From: Pirellula staleyi DSM 6068
Lineage (GTDB): Bacteria > Planctomycetota > Planctomycetia > Pirellulales > Pirellulaceae
DNA: 64,000 nt
Direction of reading: 5' to 3'
Assembly: GCA_945875845.1 (NCBI GenBank)
Contig: CAMCMB010000030.1
Location: 1-64,000, forward strand
Below the pieces are notes generated by a model. That model saw only the letters and a program-made list of their open reading frames with translations. It was not told where the DNA came from and made no database searches. Positions 21,263 through 29,331 of this stretch are shown in pieces. The translations under genes and the position numbers were made by a program. Position 1 is the stretch's first letter. Every line of letters begins with the position of its first letter.

Positions 21263-22195
21263 ATGAATTTTCTAGCTTATCAGCACTTTACCTTGCTAAT
21301 CCCCTTTAGGCGCGGAACCACGTTGAGTGTCGTTCTTGCTTTGTGCCTACTCGGCTCGGTAGTTGCTGAGGATCGGGGCAAGTTCGAATATCCCTATGCC
21401 CCATACAACCGCGGTTCGATGGAGCCGCAACGGACTGGCTGGCCGCTGAGCGAGGAAGAGCGCGACTATGCTCTCAAGGCTGAGCACGATCGTCGTCCTG
21501 GTCGCGAATCGAATCAACATATGCCGGCGATGTGGCCCGTCACCCCGTCAGCTGGCTTCTGGGGTGGTTCGAGTTGGTTAGATACACACGCCACGTTGGT
21601 CCATTATGTGAGAGCGAATCAAGGGCCCATCGATGTCCTGCTCGTTGGCGATAGCATCACGCAACAATGGGGGAGTCCGCTCGACAAAGGCGTGCTTAAT
21701 GACGCGTGGAAAAAGCACTTCGCGAATTACAAAACGATCAACATCGGCATCGGCGGCGACAAAATTCAGAACGTGCTCTGGCGATTGGATCATGGTGGAG
21801 TGGATGGTCTGGAACCACGCTTCGTGGTGGTCATGATCGGCAACAACAACATGTTCTTCACTCCGGAAACAGGCATAGAATCAGTCGCGAAGGGCGTTCA
21901 AGTCTGCGTCGCCAATATTCGCGACCGGTTTCCGAAAGCAGAAGTGATCGCCGTGAAGATCCTGCCCGCGCACGCGCCTGGCAATCGCTTCTACGAAGAC
22001 ATTTTGAAGACCAATGCGGCCATCGATCGGCTCAAGTTGAACAGCGACCCGAAGGTTCACGTACTCGACATCACCGGCGATTTTATGAGTTCGGATGGCG
22101 CGCTGAAAAAAGACCTTTTCACGCCAGACAACATCCATCTCTCGCTCGAAGGCTACGCAGTCTATGCCGAACGATTGAAGCCGCTGATTGACTAG
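21263..22195 (+). CDS. SGNH/GDSL hydrolase (PAF-acetylhydrolase IB-like)
   Basis: 'VLLVGDSITQQWG', 'NIGIGGDKIQNVLWRL', 'VVMIGNNN', 'FTPDNIHLSLEGYAVYAERLKPLI'. Confidence 0.92.
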   Translation: MNFLAYQHFTLLIPFRRGTTLSVVLALCLLGSVVAEDRGKFEYPYAPYNRGSMEPQRTGWPLSEEERDYALKAEHDRRPGRESNQHMPAMWPVTPSAGFWGGSSWLDTHATLVHYVRANQGPIDVLLVGDSITQQWGSPLDKGVLNDAWKKHFANYKTINIGIGGDKIQNVLWRLDHGGVDGLEPRFVVVMIGNNNMFFTPETGIESVAKGVQVCVANIRDRFPKAEVIAVKILPAHAPGNRFYEDILKTNAAIDRLKLNSDPKVHVLDITGDFMSSDGALKKDLFTPDNIHLSLEGYAVYAERLKPLID

Positions 22196-22477
22196 CGGCG
22201 ATTCTGCACTTCGGAGGCGGAGTATTGAGCGAGCGCGCAGTCTAAAAACAGGTCGCAGATTCCATCGAGCCCAAGTCTAGCTCATTGCGACGATCCGAAC
22301 AGTCGGATAACGAGATCGCTCGATGGCGAGCGTAGTTCGTGCTGCGCGCACCTGACATATCGGATGATCCTTTGGAGGGAAAGAGCGGTTGTGTGTTCAA
22401 GCTATTCTCCCAATTCTTAGACAAACGAGAGCATTCGAGGACGAGACCAACGCAGCGAAAACGCGCCCCCCCGCTAC

Positions 22478-22531
22478 AATGATCTGTGTCCCTCGAAATT
22501 TCCCAATGATCTGTGTCCCTCGAAATCTCCC
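22478..22531. repeat. Two-unit 27-bp direct repeat (AATGATCTGTGTCCCTCGAAATYTCCC)
   Basis: 22478-22504 and 22505-22531 differ by one base. Confidence 0.9.
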
Positions 22532-22721
22532 ATTTTCTTGCTCCAAGCAATGATTGGGAACCCTGAAAGCGTCGATAACCAAATTTGCTCCATGGATTTG
22601 CGTCACACCTGATTGTTTGGGCAGCTAGAATGGTACGTTGTGATCCAGGTTGTTCGCTCTCGACGTGCTTAGTGACTCTTGGTAATGATCCAACTCGATA
22701 ACTTTTCAAGCGAGAACAGGA

Positions 22722-23396
22722 ATGCCAATCAAAGTCAAGCCAGACTCCGAACAACGCCTCCAGCTGAGACATTGCACAAAAATCGATGCAACTAGCCTGA
22801 CGAATTTAGCTATCAAACTCAGCAACTTGGCTGATCCGCCGCTTTTGCCCGACCAACTTCTGAAGGAAATTAAAAAGACACTTTCGGATGATGATGCAGA
22901 GGCACTTCTGCCACCTCTGCTCTCGATGGGGATGATCGCGCGATCTAGCGATACCAAGTCTGTTGATGTGGTCAAGGCGTTTCGCGGCGTTTTTGAAACT
23001 CCCGCCGAACAGTCTGATTGGGATCGTGTCGCGGCATCGATTCAAACTCTGATTGAGTCCTCGGCCATTCGACTAGTTACCAAGGCGATGCAGTTGAGTT
23101 ATGATTATGCGAATCTGTTGAGAAAAGCGCATATCGTCACGGACCTTAGACCACTTTTTGACGAATCTGGGAATTCGGTCGAGGCGGCAGTGGTTACTCA
23201 CACCCTTCGCGTGGCCTATCACAGTGACGATGGTGCACACGATATAAGCCTAGCAATGGACCTCAAAGACATCCGCAACCTCAAAGAACAATGCGAGAGA
23301 GCAATTTCAAAGGCAATGTGTATTCGCGAAGAGTTCGCAAATGCTACAAAGAAGCCCTGCTTAATATCCGGAGATGTGGAGAAGGATAATGAGTAG
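22722..23396 (+). CDS. Hypothetical helical protein, gene 1 of three-gene cassette
   Basis: 224-aa ORF on the same strand, overlaps next gene by 8 bp. Confidence 0.75.
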   Translation: MPIKVKPDSEQRLQLRHCTKIDATSLTNLAIKLSNLADPPLLPDQLLKEIKKTLSDDDAEALLPPLLSMGMIARSSDTKSVDVVKAFRGVFETPAEQSDWDRVAASIQTLIESSAIRLVTKAMQLSYDYANLLRKAHIVTDLRPLFDESGNSVEAAVVTHTLRVAYHSDDGAHDISLAMDLKDIRNLKEQCERAISKAMCIREEFANATKKPCLISGDVEKDNE

Positions 23397-24306
23397 TGCT
23401 GTAGTCGACACAATGGACATCATAGTCAACGTACGTGAGTACGAAGAACAGCAATATCTCTCGCCAAACCTGCAGGATTGGTATCGGAGAACTGCTCGCC
23501 AAGGACGGTTCAGCGCTTTGTATGGTCGTTCAAGTTTTGGGGTAACCCTGGAACTCCTGAATAACTCAAGCGCAGATCGAAAACAAACGACAGCCGTTCG
23601 TCCGTGGATGGAACGTTTCAATTCTTGGTTAAGCCCTGCAATTGAGGCCGAGGATCCGAAAATTGGAAAGCGTGCATGCGAAGTTGGGCGTGATAACGCT
23701 TCACAATTTATTGAGCAGGCAGCCACAGCCAGCCTGGACGAATGGACTCAAACTCTTGCCTATACCGACTTCAATGAACAGCCCGTCTCAGCGTCGCTCC
23801 TGATTCTTGCAGCGTCATTTGAAAAAAGAGCGGAACTACCCGCTTGGCGAATCTTAATTGATCGATGCAGAAAGAGGCTGCAATCAATTGGCGTTCAAGC
23901 CAAATTGATTGATTGGAATGCGGATTCGGATCAAAACGCGTGCGAACGTGATTCATTCATCAAAGCGGCACGGATGGTTGCGTGCTTGGAATCACACAAG
24001 GCTATGGCTGGCTATCTCGATGCTGCCGTGGAATTCGAGAAACGATTGGACGTGCGATCTGCATTGGCTTGCGTGTACCGAAACGTACGTTATCGACTGC
24101 GAGACAATCAGCTGAAACTGTTGAATGATGACTTGGTTACGTTTCGTTTCGGGGAAGCTAACAAAGACACGATGCTTGCCGTCCTCACAGCAACTGCACC
24201 GTTCAAGACAACACTTCCGAATCGGCGAGCTTTGTTCAAGCAGATTCAAGTAGCGCTGAAGAAGCGAGGAGTGATGGAGCGAGGTCTACTGGACGGACTG
24301 AAGTGA
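23389..24306 (+). CDS. Hypothetical protein, gene 2 of three-gene cassette
   Basis: ATG at 23389 overlaps stop of gene 1 (ATGAGTAG); long ORF with no recognised family. Confidence 0.75.
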   Translation: MSSAVVDTMDIIVNVREYEEQQYLSPNLQDWYRRTARQGRFSALYGRSSFGVTLELLNNSSADRKQTTAVRPWMERFNSWLSPAIEAEDPKIGKRACEVGRDNASQFIEQAATASLDEWTQTLAYTDFNEQPVSASLLILAASFEKRAELPAWRILIDRCRKRLQSIGVQAKLIDWNADSDQNACERDSFIKAARMVACLESHKAMAGYLDAAVEFEKRLDVRSALACVYRNVRYRLRDNQLKLLNDDLVTFRFGEANKDTMLAVLTATAPFKTTLPNRRALFKQIQVALKKRGVMERGLLDGLK

Positions 24307-24312
24307 TCGACT

Positions 24313-25050
24313 ATGCAAAGGGTGCAAAATCAGCGGGACAGGTCTTTGGACACGATTTGTCATGTGGCAATTGCCATTAGGGAGTTTGAACCAGGCAGAA
24401 GGCACGCGGGACTCTTCTATCGGGTCGCAGAGGAAGGTCCAATAGATTTTTTACACCTTGCCTGGCATTGTGATTTGCAACGCGATAGTTCCTTCTCTGA
24501 CAAGTATTGCTGGATTGATCCAGACATCCCTAAGCCGAGATTGCGGCAAGTTGCCGCGCTGTGCGACGATATCGTTGCAGCAAATCTCACCGACGGAATT
24601 CCCTATGCCTCGGGATCACCTATCGGAGCTTTTGATGATCAGACGAATAGGTTTCTTCTTGGACCAACACGAGCTGGGCTGACTTGTGCAAGCTTTGTTT
24701 TGGCAGTTTTTGAGCGGGCTAAATTACGGCTTGTCAGATACTCTGGTTGGCCACCTCCTGATCAGGAAGATATCAGTTTTCAGCAGTTCGTTTTGGATAA
24801 CTTACGAGGACGACCAGGAGTTTCTGGGGAGCACATTTCAGCTGTAGAGCGCGAGATTGGGACTTCAGTACGTTATCGCCCCGAGCACGTAGCAGGCGCT
24901 GCTGCAATCCGAGGTCGCCGACCGGTAAAGTACAGTAGTGCGAAGGCTATTGGACTTGATATCGTAAGGTTCTTGAGAAGCGAACAACCAATAAGTCAAT
25001 TCAAGTTTTCTTGGTGGGAACGCTTTCTGCGAAGATTCGGTTGGCTATAA
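24313..25050 (+). CDS. Hypothetical protein, possible permuted papain-fold (NlpC/P60- or LRAT-like), gene 3 of three-gene cassette
   Basis: 6-nt gap from gene 2; 'IDFLHLAWHCDL' (candidate His) then 'GLTCASFVLAVFERAKL' (candidate Cys). Confidence 0.65.
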   Translation: MQRVQNQRDRSLDTICHVAIAIREFEPGRRHAGLFYRVAEEGPIDFLHLAWHCDLQRDSSFSDKYCWIDPDIPKPRLRQVAALCDDIVAANLTDGIPYASGSPIGAFDDQTNRFLLGPTRAGLTCASFVLAVFERAKLRLVRYSGWPPPDQEDISFQQFVLDNLRGRPGVSGEHISAVEREIGTSVRYRPEHVAGAAAIRGRRPVKYSSAKAIGLDIVRFLRSEQPISQFKFSWWERFLRRFGWL

Positions 25051-25218
25051 AAAGCCTGGCTCGCACTGTGTGCCTAGCGTGCTTTAGCCGGACACTACAG
25101 CTTTCCCATCTCCAAGAAACGGAGGTACGCAGTCCTGTTAAAGATGATGTGATCGAGCAACTCAATTCCGACAATTTGGTGCGCTCCATGGAGCCATCCA
25201 TCTATGCTTGCCCCCATT

Positions 25219-25310
25219 GAAGTCAGTTCGTTGAGTCAGTTCCTTGGGGTCAAGTCAGTTCGTTGGGGTCAGACCCTGTTTTCTGTTTACAGCCAGTTCG
25301 TTGCATGTTA
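25219..25310. repeat. RAYT-associated leader repeats (tcagttcgttGGGGTCAGACCC...)
   Basis: Degenerate repeats 'gtcagttcgttgagtcagttccttggggtcaagtcagttcgttggggtcagaccc' immediately 5' of the RAYT fragment. Confidence 0.65.
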
Positions 25311-25320
25311 AAGTATCGGT

Positions 25321-25590
25321 ATGGCTAGACCTTTACGAATCGCATTTCCGAACGCGATTTATCATGTGATGGCACGTGGAAACGGTCGCCAAAAAATCTT
25401 TCATGCCGATGCAGACTACCAACGAATGACCGATGGATTGGCTAAGACGGTCGCTCGTACCGGTTGGCAGGTTTTCGCCTTTGTTTGGATGCCTAATCAT
25501 ATCCATCTCTTTGTTAGGACCCCCGATTCAAGCTTCGAGGCCACATCGGCGTCTCTAAACGCCAAGCCAACTAGCTCTCTGTTGCTCTAA
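25321..25590 (+). pseudogene. Truncated REP-associated tyrosine transposase (RAYT / IS200-like Y1)
   Basis: 'MARPLRIAFPNAIYHVMARGNGRQKIFHADADYQRM...WMPNHIHLFVRTPD' then loss of homology; catalytic-region C-terminal half missing. Confidence 0.85.
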
Positions 25591-25757
25591 GTCATCGCCA
25601 GAATGGCGACCAAGACATCTGCGATTCCGCAGACCACACCTTCGCAGGTCATTTTTCCGTAAGCCGGTTTCGATCGTCGAAAAAGAATCGGAACGAACGA
25701 ATCTCTGCTTAACCAGCAAAAGCATGATGACCAGCATCATCTACAACTCAAAATGCT
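25531..25757. repeat. Left copy of ~230-bp imperfect direct repeat flanking the DISARM island
   Basis: Aligns with 36690-36945: 'cgccagAatggcgaccaagacatctgcGattccgcagaccacaccttcgcAggtc', 'gatcgtcgaaaaag', 'gaatctctgcttaac', 'atctacaactc'. Confidence 0.8.
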
Positions 25758-25869
25758 CGCGAACGAAGACCAGTACTTACATTGTCGTGAGAGTTACGGT
25801 CACGATGTTTGATGGTCGGGCGGACAAAGTTCAGTCTCATCCAATCACTAGTTTTGGTACAATAGGGTC

Positions 25870-26175
25870 TTGGCTGAAAAACACTTGCTCAATACAGCTC
25901 CGAGCCAACTCATGGAAGAACCTTCGCAACCGACGATCTATATCCTTGCTGGGCCGAACGGCGCTGGCAAAACAACTTTTGCAAATTCATTCTTGCCAAC
26001 GTTCGCCAAGTGCCGTGAGTTTCTCAACGCTGATCTTATCGCTGCGGGTTTGGCTCCATTTGCTCCAGAGACTCAGGCCTTTCTCGCGTCAGAACTCCTG
26101 CTGAAGCGAATCGATGAGTTGGTGGCAACTCGAATGACCTTTTCATTTGAAACCACCTTGGCAGCGAGGAGCTAG
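25870..26175 (+). pseudogene. Zeta toxin-like P-loop ATPase, 3'-truncated
   Basis: 'TIYILAGPNGAGKTTFANSFLP' Walker A, 'FLNADLIAAGL', 'FSFETTLA' then abrupt stop at junction with methylase sequence. Confidence 0.75.
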
Positions 26176-27668
26176 CCGACATGCAGGCGCTGATCGAGCA
26201 AGACCCACGCAACTCCGAACGAATACAGCCCTACATCGGAGGCGAGGAAGTTACCGAAAGTCCTACACACACCCACCGCCGCTATATCATAAACTTTCGC
26301 GACCTTGATGAGGACGAGGCGAGGAAATGGCCTGAGTTAATGGAGATTCTCGAAAAACAAGTTAAGCCACAGCGTCAAACTGACAAACGTGAGACATATC
26401 GAAAACACTGATGGCACTACGCCGAAAAACGACTGGAACTTTACGAGACAATCGCTTCGTTGGATCGTGCCTTAGTTACGATACTTCACGCAAAGCACCT
26501 TTCATTTGCCGCCCTTCATGTGGATGTGGTTTTTTCTCACGCACTTGGTGTATTTGCTCTCGGAAGCAACGGTGCTTTCGCGGTAATGCAATCGCGTGTA
26601 CATGAATGTTGGGCGCGTTTTTTTGGTTCGTCGCTCGAAGATCGGCTTCGATATTCGCTGACTGATTGTTTTGAGACTTTTCCTTTTCCGCAGTCTTACG
26701 AGGACAAAGATCTGCTTAACGAGACCGGAAACAACTACTACGATTTTCGACGATCAACAATGCTGTCGTTCAATATCGGGTTGACCGAGACCTACAACCG
26801 CTTCCATTCTCCGGACGAGCGTGAGTCGTGCATTTTGGAGCTTCGTCGACTTCACAGTGAAATGGATGTTGCCGTCTTGCGAGCGTACGGCTGGGACGAT
26901 CTGGCCGACCAAGTCGCCCAGCCCGACTTCTGCCAATTCCTGCTCGACTACGAAGAAGAAGACGACGACAGCGAGCCGATGGGCGCTAGCCCCGGTTCCC
27001 GCGACTCGACCGACGTACCAGAACCGGGGCTAGCGCCCTTCGGCTTGCATCGAAAATCGAAAAAGAAAAAGCCCTGGCGTCTCCGCTGGCCGGACGAATT
27101 CCGCGACGAAGTCCTTGCCCGCCTCCTCGAACTCAACGAACAACGCCACAAAGAAGAGTTGCTGCTCGTGAAGGGCAAGTCAACTGAGGCGAAGACAGAG
27201 AAGGAACCGAGCAAGAAGCCCGCTAAAGCAAGGCCATTGCTCGACGGTCTTGATCAAGTCGAACTCGACCGCGAAGAACGACTCATATTGCTAGTCGTCG
27301 ATTCACTCAGACTGATCACGCGAACGGCGTTGGATGAAGCGTTCATGGCGATGAAGTATCCCAAGCTTCGCAAGTCGCGATTGGGACTGGGCGAACCACC
27401 GAAGTCGGTTCCTCGCACCGATGCCGAACGCGACGCGCTCATCGGCGGGCTCGTAGACCGAGGCTTCCTCGAAAAGCATCCCAGCGATCACCAACACGTT
27501 TGGAAACTCGGGGCCACCGCCCCGTTACTAGCTGCCACCGCAGCCGAACGCCAAGCTCTAGAAGAAACCAAAGCCATATTCCAAAAGTCGATCGACGCCA
27601 ACGACGACTTGGCCTCATTCAAGGAAGGAGTGACCGATGCAAAACCAGGTCTTGTTTCCATTGCATGA
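26166..27668 (+). pseudogene. drmMI: DISARM class-1 adenine methylase remnant (DrmMI-like), 5'-truncated with in-frame TGA at 26409-26411
   Basis: 'ELADMQALIEQDPRNSERIQPYIGGEEV...YIINF...KRETYRKH*WHYAEKRLELYETIASLDRALVT...VHECWARFFGSSLEDRLRYSLTDCFETFPFP'; ORFs 26181-26411 and 26460-27668 are in the same frame. Confidence 0.75.
26981..27038. repeat. REP-like inverted repeat inside methylase remnant
   Basis: GGGCGCTAGCCCCGGTTC (26981-26998) and GAACCGGGGCTAGCGCCC (27021-27038), perfect 18-bp arms; further copy at 33553-33570. Confidence 0.92.
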
Positions 27669-27713
27669 GGTGTTTGTTGAAGCAGTGTTTATTCGGGTGA
27701 TACGCGGGAGGGA

Positions 27714-28475
27714 ATGTTAATCATGACGCCCTCGATTCCGCAGTGTTTCAGCGACTATGTCGTCTACGTCGACGAGAGTGGCGATCATGGACTCAAGACC
27801 ATGGACAAGACTTATCCGATGTTTGTGCTGGCCTTTTGTATTTTCAATAAGCAACAGTACGCCAACGTCATTACCCCAAAGCTCCAAGAGTTCAAGTTTC
27901 GTTACTTTGGACATGACATGGTTGTGCTGCACGAACATGAGATTCGTAAGCCCAAAGGACCGTTTATGATTCTTGCTAACCCTGATATCCGCGAGCGCTT
28001 CCTCGATGACTTGAACACGATCATCACGGAAGCAGACTTCAAAATCATTGCTACTGCGATCCGAAAAGACGAGTTCATCAAGAAGCAGGATGACTCACAC
28101 AATCTCTACAACGTTGCGGTTCGCTCCTGTCTGAAACGACTCTTTTACTTCCTTGATGAGCATGGACAGTCAAATTGCGTGACCCACACTATCTTCGAGC
28201 AGCGAGGTGACCAAGAAGACAAAGATTTAGAGCTCGAGTTTCGTAGAGTGTGCGACGAAGAGAACCCCAATGGGGTTCCACTGCCATTTTCGATAGTCTT
28301 GGAGAGCAAACAACGAAATTCATGCGGACTTCAACTAGCGGACTTGGTCGCAAGACCGATCGGTCGTAAGTGCCTAAATCCCGGTCAAGAAAACCGAGCG
28401 TACGATATTTTAGAAAAGAAGTTTCTCGCGAAACTTCCTGGGAAGAAAGGGGTAGGACTTGAAAGCTACCCATAA
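27714..28475 (+). CDS. DUF3800 domain-containing protein
   Basis: 'YVVYVDESGDHGLKTMDKTYPMFVLAFCIF', C-terminal 'CGLQLADLVARPIGRK'. Confidence 0.88.
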   Translation: MLIMTPSIPQCFSDYVVYVDESGDHGLKTMDKTYPMFVLAFCIFNKQQYANVITPKLQEFKFRYFGHDMVVLHEHEIRKPKGPFMILANPDIRERFLDDLNTIITEADFKIIATAIRKDEFIKKQDDSHNLYNVAVRSCLKRLFYFLDEHGQSNCVTHTIFEQRGDQEDKDLELEFRRVCDEENPNGVPLPFSIVLESKQRNSCGLQLADLVARPIGRKCLNPGQENRAYDILEKKFLAKLPGKKGVGLESYP

Positions 28476-29328
28476 AAACAAAAAGCCCCGAAGTTCTTCG
28501 GAGCTTTTTTGCCGACCGGAAATTTCCAATCCAGACGGAAGTATCGGTCGGATATACCCAAAAGTCAACCCGAATCCCGCGTACCGAGCAGAATTCCGGG
28601 ACTTCCGTAACTCAGGTAGGGCTATCAACGAAGCGCTAACTCGCATCAGCCAATCTTTCGAGCCCGACAGGAAATCATTCGGTGGAAACGTTTTTCTGAA
28701 AGTGTTCGTCGAATGGAAATCACGAATGGTCTCATTGGATGACTTGCGTGATCAAAAAGCGAATATCGCTGCACTGGATGCAGCGCGCCCGCAGGATCGG
28801 TGCGACTCTTGGCTCGAATTGTCAGTGTCGTTATCGCGAGTCGCGGATGTTTGGAATGCAAATGAACAGAGGCGGATACTGGAATCATCTTCCGCGGGTC
28901 GTGTGACGAGACCACGGAGCATGCCGACACCAACAACATCAGATAAACTGCTCGAAACTTCTGCTGCGGATTACTTTGATTTCCGAACAAGGGCTTTGAT
29001 TCGTTCAGAAGCTGGCCTTATCACACTAATGAATCGTATCCATGATCCCAAAGAGACATCGGAAGAAATTCAAAAGCTTCGAGGGCTTCATGAAACCATG
29101 GATCGTGCCGTGCTGAATGCATATGGCTGGCAAGACTTGGCTTTGTTCGCAAGGTGCGAATTCCTTCCGCCTGCAGGTATAAAGCATTCGAGTCACTTTC
29201 GCAGTCCTGCGCAAGACCCAAAAGAAATCCGCCTGCGTTGGCCAGACGAATTTTGCCAGCGTGTACTTGATAGATTAATTGCGATTGCAGATTGTGCAGA
29301 CGATCGCGTTGAGAAATCGAAGGGTTAA
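28459..29328 (+). CDS. Hypothetical ORF whose C-terminus resembles the methylase C-terminal tail
   Basis: 'AADYFDFRTRALIRSEAGLITLMNRIHDPKE...RGLHETMDRAVLNAYGWQDLA...LRWPDEFCQRVLDRLIAI' parallels the 26460-27668 product; the predicted start overlaps a terminator so true start is uncertain. Confidence 0.5.
   Translation: MKATHKNKKPRSSSELFCRPEISNPDGSIGRIYPKVNPNPAYRAEFRDFRNSGRAINEALTRISQSFEPDRKSFGGNVFLKVFVEWKSRMVSLDDLRDQKANIAALDAARPQDRCDSWLELSVSLSRVADVWNANEQRRILESSSAGRVTRPRSMPTPTTSDKLLETSAADYFDFRTRALIRSEAGLITLMNRIHDPKETSEEIQKLRGLHETMDRAVLNAYGWQDLALFARCEFLPPAGIKHSSHFRSPAQDPKEIRLRWPDEFCQRVLDRLIAIADCADDRVEKSKG
28480..28510 (+). terminator. Rho-independent terminator after DUF3800 gene
   Basis: AAAAAGCcCCGAAG-TT-CTTCGGaGCTTTTTT stem-loop with T-tract 4 nt after the stop. 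Confidence 0.85.
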
Positions 29329-29331
29329 CTG

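Noticed and set aside
22478-22531. Possible CRISPR array
   Set aside because: Only two contiguous repeat units with no spacer and no cas genes nearby.
26409-26411. In-frame TGA as a selenocysteine or recoded codon
   Set aside because: The position corresponds to an expected Trp, the gene is already 5'-truncated, and nothing seen suggests a SECIS; nonsense mutation is simpler.
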